Positions 43,129 to 50,347 of a DNA stretch of 64,000 nt are shown piece after piece. The DNA comes from JACKII01 sp965222315 (lineage in GTDB: Bacteria > Pseudomonadota > Alphaproteobacteria > Bin95). Location: contig OZ244951.1 in assembly GCA_965222315.1 (NCBI GenBank), positions 5,093,466-5,157,465 of the forward strand. The letters run 5' to 3'. Both the position numbers and the translations under genes were made by a program. Below the pieces are notes generated by a model, which ran no database searches, was not told the origin of the DNA, and worked only from the letters and a program-made list of their open reading frames with translations. Position 1 is the stretch's first letter. The number at the start of each line of letters is the position of its first letter.

Positions 43129-43160
43129 GGCCCCAGTGCGCCCAGCGCTTGGGGCCTTTT
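43129..43160 (+). terminator. Hairpin directly after the late promoter
   Basis: GGCCCCA (43129-43135) pairs with TGGGGCC (43150-43156); the centre AGTGCGCCCAGCGCT can extend the stem. TTTT follows, then GATTTT. Read from upstream it ends the two leading genes; read from the promoter at 43088-43116 it forms almost at the 5' end of the transcript, so it could be a gate for antitermination. Confidence 0.75.
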
Positions 43161-43221
43161 GATTTTCTGGAACACCGCTCTGCCGGGCTCAACAGCCTGG
43201 TACGCAGTGGAAGGAGGATGG

Positions 43222-43458
43222 ATGGGCGCCATCATAAGTCCGTTGACCGGCAGCATTTCAGCTCCATTGCCGGCCCCGACCCCGATTGAGCCAGCGGTCG
43301 ACCCAGCTGAAGCCGAGCGCGAAGCGACGGCGGCGGCGCGGCGTGCGTTCCTTGCCCGCCAGAAGAAAGGACGGCTCGGAACGATTGCCACCAGTGCGAG
43401 GGGCGTGCTGACCCCCGGTCAATTGGCGGTTGCGCGCCGTTCGCTTCTAGGAGAATAA
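43222..43458 (+). CDS. Small conserved phage head protein upstream of portal
   Basis: 78 residues from ATG 43222, with GGAGGA just upstream. An N-terminal hydrophobic, Pro-rich stretch is followed by an alanine-rich helix ('DPAEAEREATAAARRAFLARQKKGRLGTIATSARGVLTPGQLAVARRSLLGE'). A small protein ending with a 'GR..T..TSARGVL...RRSLLG' pattern often precedes the portal in podovirus-like elements. Function unknown. It starts the structural operon; the portal begins one base after its stop. Confidence 0.75.
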   Translation: MGAIISPLTGSISAPLPAPTPIEPAVDPAEAEREATAAARRAFLARQKKGRLGTIATSARGVLTPGQLAVARRSLLGE

Positions 43459-43459
43459 A

Positions 43460-44986
43460 ATGAAGACAGCAGAGCTTCTCCGTCAGGAATTTTCTCAGGC
43501 CTTCCGCGGCCGAATGGCATGGGAGAACCATTGGCGGGACTGTTACGCCTTTGGTCTGCCCCAGCGGGATTCGTCACCGGGCGGCGCCGGCGATGGCGGA
43601 CGTCAATCGGACCGTCTCTTCGATGGCACGGCGGCCGACGCGGTTGAGCAGCTGGCGGCCAGCCTCCTGTCGGAATTGACCCCTCCTTGGGTCCGCTGGG
43701 TGGAGCTTAGCCCCGGTCCGGAAGCGAGCGTCGATGACGCGGCAGCCATCATGCCTGCCTTGGAGAGGGTCAGCGCGACCCTGCAGTCCCATTTCGACCG
43801 CTCGAACTTTGCGGTGGAAATTCACCAATGCTACCTCGACCTGGTAACGGCAGGCACGGCCTGCCTGCTCTTTGAGGAAGCCCCGATTGGGGAGGCCAGC
43901 GCGTTCCGCTTTACCGCGGTGCCAATCCACGACGTTGTATTGCAGGAGGGGGCAGCCGGGCGGCTGGACCGGGCCTGGCGGCGCCTGCGGTTGAGCGCGG
44001 AGCAATTCGTAGCGCGCTTCGGCCAGCCGCCCTCATCACAGCAGGGTGGTGACCCGCCGAAACATGTCAGCGTGTTGGAATCGGTGCGTCCCACGGCATC
44101 CGGCTATCAGTATGTCGCTATCCGTGAACAGCCGGAGAGCGACGACAGTGTGCTGGCCGAGGGAGAATTCGCCTCGAACCCTTTCATCGGTTTCCGCTGG
44201 CTGAAGGCGCCGGGCGAAGCGTACGGACGTTCGCCCGTTATGACGGCGCTGCCCGATATCAAGACAGCCAACAAAGTGGTCGAACTGATCCTCAAGAACG
44301 CTTCCATTGCGGTAACCGGGATATGGCAAGCGGACGACGACGGTGTCCTGAATCCCGGTACCGTCAAACTGGTACCCGGCACCATCATCCCGAAGGCGGT
44401 CGGCTCGGCGGGCCTGGCACCCCTGCAGGCACCGGGCCGTTTCGATGTCTCCGAACTGGTCCTAGGCGATTTACGGAGCCGCATCCGTCATGCGCTCCTC
44501 GTCGACCGGCTGGGGGCAGTGCAAGGGCCTCGGATGACCGCAACGGAGGTGCTGGAACGCTCCGCGGAGATGGCCCGGATCTTGGGCGCAACGCATGGAC
44601 GGCTCCAGGCCGAGCTGTTGTCGCCGTTGCTGGATCGCGGCCTCAGCATCCTGAAGCGGCGGGGCGAGATACCGGATATCCAGGTCGATGGCCGCACGGT
44701 GGACTTGCGCTACCGCTCACCCCTGGCGGAGGCCCAGAACCGGGCGGAGGCGCAGTCGGCACTGAGCTGGGTCAAGACGATCATGGAAATGGGTCCGGAA
44801 GGTTTATCGGTTGTGGACCTTCCGGCCTTTGCCCGATGGCTGGCCGGAAAAATGGCGGTGCCCAGCGAATTGCTGCGCGCTCCGGTGGCGTTCCCTGCGA
44901 GCGGCGACACGGAAGAAGCCGCCGTTGAGCAAATTGCTGCCGCGTTGATACCGGCGTTGGGGGGAGGCGATGTTCATGCAGAGTAA
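43460..44986 (+). CDS. Portal / head-tail connector protein (T7 gp8-like)
   Basis: 508 residues matching the bacteriophage head-to-tail connecting protein family (T7 gp8 type). The N-terminal 'LRQEFSQAFRGRMAWENHWRDCYAFGLPQRDSSPGGAGDGGRQSDRLFDGTAADAVEQLAASLLSELTPPWVRWVELSPG' is the family opening, and 'GRSPVMTALPDIKTANKVVELILKNASIAVTGIWQADDDGVLNPGTVKLVPGTIIPKA' is the core of the wing and stem. Twelve copies form the ring through which DNA is packaged and released. AGGAG precedes ATG 43460. Its last 17 bases overlap the next gene. Confidence 0.93.
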   Translation: MKTAELLRQEFSQAFRGRMAWENHWRDCYAFGLPQRDSSPGGAGDGGRQSDRLFDGTAADAVEQLAASLLSELTPPWVRWVELSPGPEASVDDAAAIMPALERVSATLQSHFDRSNFAVEIHQCYLDLVTAGTACLLFEEAPIGEASAFRFTAVPIHDVVLQEGAAGRLDRAWRRLRLSAEQFVARFGQPPSSQQGGDPPKHVSVLESVRPTASGYQYVAIREQPESDDSVLAEGEFASNPFIGFRWLKAPGEAYGRSPVMTALPDIKTANKVVELILKNASIAVTGIWQADDDGVLNPGTVKLVPGTIIPKAVGSAGLAPLQAPGRFDVSELVLGDLRSRIRHALLVDRLGAVQGPRMTATEVLERSAEMARILGATHGRLQAELLSPLLDRGLSILKRRGEIPDIQVDGRTVDLRYRSPLAEAQNRAEAQSALSWVKTIMEMGPEGLSVVDLPAFARWLAGKMAVPSELLRAPVAFPASGDTEEAAVEQIAAALIPALGGGDVHAE

Positions 44987-45248
44987 TACGGAAACGGGTT
45001 GGGCGTGGTTCGACGGTGTCCCGGTTTCGGCTAGCAATTCCGAGCTCCGGGGCAGCTTTGTCCGAACATTCAATACGCACGCCGGCCGGCAAGTGCTGGC
45101 GCATCTGCGGTCGGCGACGATCGAGCGCCGCACGCCGCCGGAAACGCCCGAGAGTGTTTTGCGTCATCTCGAAGGGCAGCGCTTTCTCGTTCAATTGATC
45201 GAGCGGATGGCGAATGCCGAAATGGAGGAGTCTGCCAATGTCGAATGA
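44970..45248 (+). CDS. Bbp19-like phage protein
   Basis: 92 residues. 'LRGSFVRTFNTHAGRQVLAHLRSATIERRTPPETPESVLRHLEGQRFLVQLIERMANAEME' matches the Bbp19 pattern (F..T..G..VL..L.......P.....L..LEGQR.LV..I). Function unknown; homologues sit between portal and scaffold or capsid genes in podovirus-like clusters. It overlaps the portal by 17 bases and the scaffold by 11, so the three are translationally coupled. Confidence 0.8.
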   Translation: MFMQSNTETGWAWFDGVPVSASNSELRGSFVRTFNTHAGRQVLAHLRSATIERRTPPETPESVLRHLEGQRFLVQLIERMANAEMEESANVE

Positions 45249-45993
45249 ACCTGCCGAAATGCCGGGCGGTGGCGCTGAAGGCGAACATTTACCGGCCCAG
45301 TCGGAGCGTCCGGGCGACATTCCGGAGAAGTTCTGGGATGCAGAGGCCAATGCCGTCCGGGTCGACGAGCTTGCGAAATCCTATCGGGAGTTGGAGCGGC
45401 ACCTGGGTGCATCGATCCGCGTTCCCAACGACTCGGCAAGTCCTGAAGACATCGCCCGCTTCCGCCAGGCACTCGGCGTGCCGGAATCGGAAGACGGTTA
45501 CGAATTGCAATTGGGCGACGATGGCTTCGATGCCGACCCCGACATCAACCGCCGGCTGCACGCGGCTGGCTTTTCGCAAAGTCAGGCGCAACTCGTGTAC
45601 GACTTGGCACGGGAATATGTCGGACCAATGGTGACGCAGACCGCGGCTGACTATGAAGCGGAGCGCCATACAGAACGCCTGGAACAGCATTTTGGCGGCA
45701 AGGAGGCATGGGCCGGCGTATCGCGGCAGATCCGGGAATGGGGCAATGCGAACCTGCCGCCCGACGCCCTTACCGCGCTTGCCACGACTTACGAGGGCTG
45801 TCTGGCCCTGCACAAAATGATGCAGAGCCAGGAGCCAGGACTGGCAAGGGCCAGCGCTCCCGCGGAGCGGGACGGCACCGACGAGTTGAAAGCCATGATG
45901 CGGGATCCGCGCTACTGGCGGGACCGGGACCCGGCTTTCATTCGCCAAGTCACCGATGGCTTCAGCCGCGTTTACGCAGACAGCGACGCGTAG
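45238..45993 (+). CDS. Capsid assembly scaffolding protein
   Basis: 251 residues from ATG 45238, after GGAG. The protein is acidic and helical: 'DIPEKFWDAEANAVRVDELAKSYRELERHLGASIRVP' is a typical opening of scaffold proteins in podovirus-like phages, and the end 'LKAMMRDPRYWRDRDPAFIRQVTDGFSRVYAD' contains the conserved 'D-P-x-Y-W-R-D' segment that binds capsid. It helps the capsid shell form around the portal and leaves before maturation. It precedes the capsid gene, as gp9 precedes gp10 in T7. Confidence 0.9.
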   Translation: MSNEPAEMPGGGAEGEHLPAQSERPGDIPEKFWDAEANAVRVDELAKSYRELERHLGASIRVPNDSASPEDIARFRQALGVPESEDGYELQLGDDGFDADPDINRRLHAAGFSQSQAQLVYDLAREYVGPMVTQTAADYEAERHTERLEQHFGGKEAWAGVSRQIREWGNANLPPDALTALATTYEGCLALHKMMQSQEPGLARASAPAERDGTDELKAMMRDPRYWRDRDPAFIRQVTDGFSRVYADSDA

Positions 45994-46223
45994 CTCAAGC
46001 CCATCTCAGAAATCGCAGAGGACGGGCCAGCGGGCCCTCCTCCGCGGTGGCTGGCCCGCCGGAGAACCGGCTCACCTTAGCCCGATGACTCCGGGGCGAA
46101 GAGGTGCGCCTGCCCGGCGGGCCAATAGGCAGGACAACGGCCGTTGCGGACGAACAAGTGCCGCAGCGGGAACCGGGGACTTCTGCTTCACCACCTAACC
46201 CACAACGAAAGGATTGACTGTCA
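45994..46223 (+). other. 230-base structured gap between scaffold and capsid genes
   Basis: The only gap of this size inside the structural operon. CGGGCCAGC (46023-46031) and GCTGGCCCG (46050-46058) form a perfect 9-base stem, and a smaller CCTGCC/GGCAGG stem lies near 46110-46135. There is no T-run and I see no convincing gene in any frame. It may be an mRNA processing or stabilising region that raises capsid expression, or a promoter region. Confidence 0.5.
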
Positions 46224-47042
46224 ATGTCGGTAACCATCGACCAGTCTTTCGTCCGCCAGTTCGAGGCCGAAGTTCACGAGGCCTACCAGCGGATGGGATC
46301 CAAGCTCCGCCAGACTGTCCGCTCCAAGGGCAATGTGCGGGGTTCTTCCACCACCTTCCAGAAAGTCGGCCAGGGTGCAGCCTCCACCAAGTCGCGGCAC
46401 GGCCTCGTTCCGGTCATGACCATCGATCACACCGCGATCGAGTGCGTGCTCACCGACTACTATGCCGGTGATTGGGTCGACAAGCTTGACGAGATGAAAG
46501 TCAACATCGACGAGCGCCATGTGATCGCCAATGCCGGCGCATACGCACTGGGCCGCAAAACCGACGAGCTGATCATCAACGGCCTGGACGCTTCCACCAA
46601 CTATGCGGGGCTCGATACCGATGGCCTGACCAAGGCCAAGGTGCTGACCGCTTTCGAGATGATGGGCGGCGCGGACATTCCGGATGACGGCCAGCGCTTT
46701 GCGGTTGTTGGCTGGAAGCAGTGGGCGGAACTTCTCGATATTCCGGAGTTCGCCAATGCCGAGTATGTCGGGCAGGACGCGCTGCCCTGGCGCGACACCC
46801 AGGCGAAACGCTGGCTCGGTACGACCTGGATCCCGCATTCCGGCCTTTCCCTGTCCGGCTCCGCCCGTCTTTGTCACTGGTATCACCGCACCGCAATTGG
46901 CCACGCCGCTGGCGAGGAAGTGCAGACCGATATCACCTGGCATGGTGACCGTGCAGCGTACTTTGTTGCGAACATGATGAGCCAGGGTGCGGTTCTGATT
47001 GAAGGCGCGGGCGTTGTGACGATGCGTTGCTTCGAGGCCTAA
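46224..47042 (+). CDS. Major capsid protein
   Basis: 272 residues. 'MSVTIDQSFVRQFEAEVHEAYQRMGSKLRQTVRSKGNVRGSSTTFQKVGQGAASTKSRHGLVPVMTIDHTAIECVLTDYYAGDWVDKLDEMKVNIDERHVIANAGAYALGRKTDELIINGLD' follows the podovirus capsid family that has an HK97-type fold, with the 'KVG.G.A..K.RHG.VPVM' loop and 'YYAGDWVDKLDE' helix. Many copies build the icosahedral head. AAAGGA lies upstream of ATG 46224. It follows the scaffold gene after a structured gap and precedes a small protein gene. Confidence 0.92.
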   Translation: MSVTIDQSFVRQFEAEVHEAYQRMGSKLRQTVRSKGNVRGSSTTFQKVGQGAASTKSRHGLVPVMTIDHTAIECVLTDYYAGDWVDKLDEMKVNIDERHVIANAGAYALGRKTDELIINGLDASTNYAGLDTDGLTKAKVLTAFEMMGGADIPDDGQRFAVVGWKQWAELLDIPEFANAEYVGQDALPWRDTQAKRWLGTTWIPHSGLSLSGSARLCHWYHRTAIGHAAGEEVQTDITWHGDRAAYFVANMMSQGAVLIEGAGVVTMRCFEA

Positions 47043-47069
47043 TCCACCACGCTGAGGAAGGGACGCCAC

Positions 47070-47309
47070 ATGGCATTCCAACAGGAAAACATGGGCGTGC
47101 TGAGCTACTGTAACGGCTTCACTGTTTGGTACTATCGTTCGGAGAATGACAATTTCACGGATATAGTATCCAGCGGCTACTTCACGCCCTTCTACAAGTC
47201 TCTCAGTAAAGAGGACATTATCTTCTTTACTGAATCGCAAGGGCGGACCGGCAGGCGCCGAATCAACAAGCTGACACCAACACTGGTGACGATAGCGCAT
47301 CTGCTTTAG
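47070..47309 (+). CDS. Small post-capsid protein (putative head accessory)
   Basis: 79 residues, ATG 47070 after GAGGAAGG. 'MAFQQENMGVLSYCNGFTVWYYRSENDNFTDIVSSGYFTPFYKSLSKEDIIFF' resembles the small protein that follows the capsid gene in similar alphaproteobacterial phage clusters. The C-terminal 25 residues look different, ending 'RINKLTPTLVTIAHLL'. A capsid decoration or stabilising role is a guess from position. It is the last gene before the hairpin terminator at 47346-47383. Confidence 0.7.
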   Translation: MAFQQENMGVLSYCNGFTVWYYRSENDNFTDIVSSGYFTPFYKSLSKEDIIFFTESQGRTGRRRINKLTPTLVTIAHLL

Positions 47310-47345
47310 CTGCCAAGCAGTTCAGCAACCCATTCACATCAGCTG

Positions 47346-47383
47346 CGGCCCCGCTTTTCTCAAAAAGCGGGGCCGTTGCTTTT
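47346..47383 (+). terminator. Intrinsic terminator between head and tail genes
   Basis: CGGCCCCGCTTTT (47346-47358) and AAAAGCGGGGCCG (47363-47375) form a 13-base perfect stem with a 4-base loop, followed by TTGCTTTT. It sits after the small post-capsid gene and before tail tube A. In T7 the terminator T-phi lies at the same place, between genes 10 and 11. Confidence 0.85.
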
Positions 47384-47399
47384 CGAAGGAGTTTCCACG

Positions 47400-47969
47400 A
47401 TGGCTCTAAGCGCTATCGCGCTCTGTTCGCGTGCTTTGTTGAAGCTTGGCGCGCGGCCAATTGCCGGGTTCGATGATGGCACGGCGGAAGCAGAAGTTGC
47501 GGTCAATCTCTTCCCGTCGATCCGTGACGCCTTGCTGTCTGCCCATCGCTGGTCATTTGCGACAGCGCAGGTGCGTCTGCCCCAACTGGAAGAGCCGCCT
47601 GTGGCTGATTTTGACCGGGCATACCAACTGCCGGCTGATTTTCTGCGGGCGTTGTCAGCCGGTTCCGGTTCACGTGGGCGCGGTCTGGTTTACCGGATTA
47701 TCGATAGCCGCCTGCATACCTCCTCCGGCGACGCCTATCTGACGTACATTTTCCGGCCCGCTGAAACCGACTTTCCACCCTTTTTCGATCAATTGCTGAT
47801 CGCACGTCTGGCGGCAGAGTTCTGCATTCCACTGACCGAGAGTACGAGCCGGGCAGAAATGCTCTACCGCATCGCCGAAAGCGAATTCCGGCGCGCACGG
47901 TTGATCGACGCCCAGCAGGATTCACCCCTCGCCATCGAAGATTTTCCGTTGGTTGAGGTGCGCGGCTGA
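47400..47969 (+). CDS. Tail tubular protein A (T7 gp11-like)
   Basis: 189 residues from ATG 47400, GAAGGAG upstream. 'ALSAIALCSRALLKLGARPIAGFDDGTAEAEVAVNLFPSIRDALLSAHRWSFATAQVRLPQLEEPPVADFDRAYQLPADFLRALS' is the gp11-type N-terminal helical bundle that forms the upper ring of the tail between portal and tube B. The later 'YLTYIFRPAETDFPPFFDQLLIARLAAEFCIPLTESTSRAEMLYRIAESEFRRARLIDAQQDSP' is the second helical unit. The stop TGA overlaps the ATG of the next gene (TGATG), so translation is coupled. Confidence 0.9.
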   Translation: MALSAIALCSRALLKLGARPIAGFDDGTAEAEVAVNLFPSIRDALLSAHRWSFATAQVRLPQLEEPPVADFDRAYQLPADFLRALSAGSGSRGRGLVYRIIDSRLHTSSGDAYLTYIFRPAETDFPPFFDQLLIARLAAEFCIPLTESTSRAEMLYRIAESEFRRARLIDAQQDSPLAIEDFPLVEVRG

Positions 47970-49873
47970 TGACACGCGTCAACCTCCTGAAGACCAACTT
48001 TACGGCAGGGGAAATCTCGCCGTTATTGTTTGGGCGGGGCGATCTGCGTGCCTACGATAATGGCGCAGCGGCTCTCCAGAATGTCTTTATTCATCCGACC
48101 GGCGGTGTCTACCGGCGGCCGGGACTTCGTTACGTGGGTGAGGCCCGAGGTCCGGGCCGGTTCGTCGCGTTCGAGTTCAATACCGAACAGGTCTATCTGC
48201 TTGCCTTCAGCGATCTGATGCTGGACGTCTATCGGGATGGGCTGCTGATTGCGTCCGTCGCAACGCCTTGGACGGCAGCACAACTCCCTCAGATAGCCTG
48301 GACCCAAAGCGCCGATACGCTGTTGGTGACCCACCCTGATGTGCCTCCGCAGCGCATCACCCGCACGGGTCCTGGCACGTGGACCGTATCGGAGTGGGTG
48401 TTCAGGGAAAAGGGCGGCATTCTCTGTGCGCCGTTCTTCCGCTTCGACACGGCTGGCACGACAATGACTGCCAGCGCCACCACAGGCGCCATTTCGGTCA
48501 CCGCGTCGGCTGCCGTGTTCGACGCTGGCCATGTCGGCACCAGAATGCGCATTGCAGGCAAGCAGATCGCCGTAACCGGTTTCACCTCTGCCACTGAGAT
48601 CAGCGCGGACGTGCTGCAGGATCTGGATGACCTGGACCCCACGGATGATTGGGAGGAGCCCGCGTTCTCGGCGCGGCGTGGATGGCCGGTGACCGTGGCT
48701 TTTCATCAGGACCGTCTCGTGATTGGCGGCTCACGGGACTTGCCGAACCGGCTGTGGTTTTCGAAGTCCGGCGACCTGTTCAACTTCGACCAGGGTGAGG
48801 GGTTGGATGATGAGTCGATCGAATTTCCCATCCTGTCCGACCAGGTTAACGCGATACGGGCTCTGTTCTCCGGGCGGCATCTGCAAGTGTTCACGTCGGG
48901 CGCGGAATGGATGGTAACCGGCGATCCGCTTACGCCGACAACGGTCCAGTTGCGCCGCCAAACCCGTATCGGCTCGATGGTTGAACGGAACATTCCACCA
49001 AAAGATGTTGACGGCGCCACCATGTTCGTCGGGCGGACGGGGCACGAGCTACGCGAGTTCTTGTTCTCCGATATCGAGCAAGCCTATCAGGCCGGCGATC
49101 TGGCGCTATTGGCTAAGCACTTTTTCCGGGATCCTGTTTCCCAGGACTTTGATCCGGCCCGCCGGCTACTGCACCTCGTGCTCGCTGACGGCTCGCTGGC
49201 GACGCTCACGATCTACCGCAACGAGCAGGTAACCGCCTGGACAAGGCAGAGCACTGAAGGAGCCTTTCGCGACCTCGCGGTAGTTGGCGGCGCGACGTTT
49301 GTGCTCGTGGAACGGGCGCAGGGCCTGTTCGTCGAGGTATTTGACGATGCGTTCGGCGTCGATGGTGGCGTGCATACAAATGCCTTCGTGCCGGAGGAGT
49401 TTGCAACCGGTCTCGAACATATTGAAGGGCAGACGGTGGCAATCGTTGCCGACGGTACATTGCGCCAGCCCCAAATCGTCGAAGAGGGGAAGGCCGCCGT
49501 TGGTTTTGCCGCCTACGAGGCGATTGTCGGCCTGCCGTATCAACACGTTATTGAAGCGTTGCCCGTGGCAGGTTCCGGGGGCGGTGGATTTGGGCAGGGG
49601 CAATCCTACCGCGTCGTTGAAGCGACGTTCCGCCTGCATCAGACGGGAGCCCTGATCTGTGACCTCGGGGCTGGACTGACCCCGGTGCCGTTCCGCCAGG
49701 TTGGCGGTGCGACCGAGTTCGGCGCGCCGACGCCAAGCTTCTCAGGCGACAAACACATCCGCGCTCTTGGCTGGCGCCGTTCAGGGATCGATGCGCCGTG
49801 GCGGATCGATCAGGACGTGCCGCTGCCATGCACGGTTCTTTCCGTAACAACTGAAATCAAGGTGACCAACTGA
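47969..49873 (+). CDS. Tail tubular protein B (T7 gp12-like)
   Basis: 634 residues. 'VNLLKTNFTAGEISPLLFGRGDLRAYDNGAAALQNVFIHPTGGVYRRPGLRYVGEARGPGRFVAFEFNTEQVYLLAFSDLMLDVYRDG' is the recognisable start of gp12-type tail nozzle proteins in podovirus-like clusters. The rest is beta-rich ('WFSKSGDLFNFDQGEGLDDESIEFPILSDQVNAIRALFSGRHLQVFTSGAEWMVTG'), fitting the nozzle beta-propeller. It forms the tail tube below tube A and contacts the fibres. TGATG overlaps link it with both neighbours. Confidence 0.92.
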   Translation: MTRVNLLKTNFTAGEISPLLFGRGDLRAYDNGAAALQNVFIHPTGGVYRRPGLRYVGEARGPGRFVAFEFNTEQVYLLAFSDLMLDVYRDGLLIASVATPWTAAQLPQIAWTQSADTLLVTHPDVPPQRITRTGPGTWTVSEWVFREKGGILCAPFFRFDTAGTTMTASATTGAISVTASAAVFDAGHVGTRMRIAGKQIAVTGFTSATEISADVLQDLDDLDPTDDWEEPAFSARRGWPVTVAFHQDRLVIGGSRDLPNRLWFSKSGDLFNFDQGEGLDDESIEFPILSDQVNAIRALFSGRHLQVFTSGAEWMVTGDPLTPTTVQLRRQTRIGSMVERNIPPKDVDGATMFVGRTGHELREFLFSDIEQAYQAGDLALLAKHFFRDPVSQDFDPARRLLHLVLADGSLATLTIYRNEQVTAWTRQSTEGAFRDLAVVGGATFVLVERAQGLFVEVFDDAFGVDGGVHTNAFVPEEFATGLEHIEGQTVAIVADGTLRQPQIVEEGKAAVGFAAYEAIVGLPYQHVIEALPVAGSGGGGFGQGQSYRVVEATFRLHQTGALICDLGAGLTPVPFRQVGGATEFGAPTPSFSGDKHIRALGWRRSGIDAPWRIDQDVPLPCTVLSVTTEIKVTN

Positions 49874-50328
49874 TGGGTGCTGTAGCTCCTGTTATCGCGG
49901 CAGGCTCACTCTTTGGCTTGAGCTTGCTTGAGAACGCCAATGCGGCCCGCGCATCTGAAAAGCGGGCCGCCCAATCGTCGGCTGCCGCACGGGCGAATGC
50001 GGACCTGCAACTGGCGCAACTGCAATCGGATCAGGTCGAGAGTCAGGCCAAGCGGCAGTCGACGTTGCGCCGCGCCCAGGCACGGACACGCGCCCTCCTT
50101 GCAAGTCAGGGGATTGGCGGCTCGGGTGGCGCCATTTTGCAAGGCCTCGCGGTTGAGGCCGCCCGCGAAAACGCATTCGAGCAGAACGATGCCGATTTGC
50201 GCCGGCAGAGCATCGAACTCGGTGTTGACACAACGCACAAGCGCAACCTGCTCGCCGCCAGCGACGCCCAGCGGCGGGCCCAATTGAATGTGCTGCGCAC
50301 CGGCGCCCGCACTGCCAGCAGTCTTTAG
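49873..50328 (+). CDS. Internal virion protein, T7 gp14-like
   Basis: 151 residues. A hydrophobic start ('GAVAPVIAAGSLFGLSLL') is followed by an alanine- and glutamine-rich coiled coil ('RAAQSSAAARANADLQLAQLQSDQVESQAKRQSTLRRAQARTRALLASQGIGGSGGAILQGLAVEAARENAFEQNDADLRRQSIELGV'), which is like T7 gp14 in size, place and composition. In T7, gp14 is ejected and forms the outer-membrane part of the DNA channel. I found no gp15 or gp16 counterpart, which in T7 are far larger. Starts at the TGATG overlap with tube B. Confidence 0.7.
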   Translation: MGAVAPVIAAGSLFGLSLLENANAARASEKRAAQSSAAARANADLQLAQLQSDQVESQAKRQSTLRRAQARTRALLASQGIGGSGGAILQGLAVEAARENAFEQNDADLRRQSIELGVDTTHKRNLLAASDAQRRAQLNVLRTGARTASSL

Positions 50329-50347
50329 CGCCGACGGAGAATAACCA

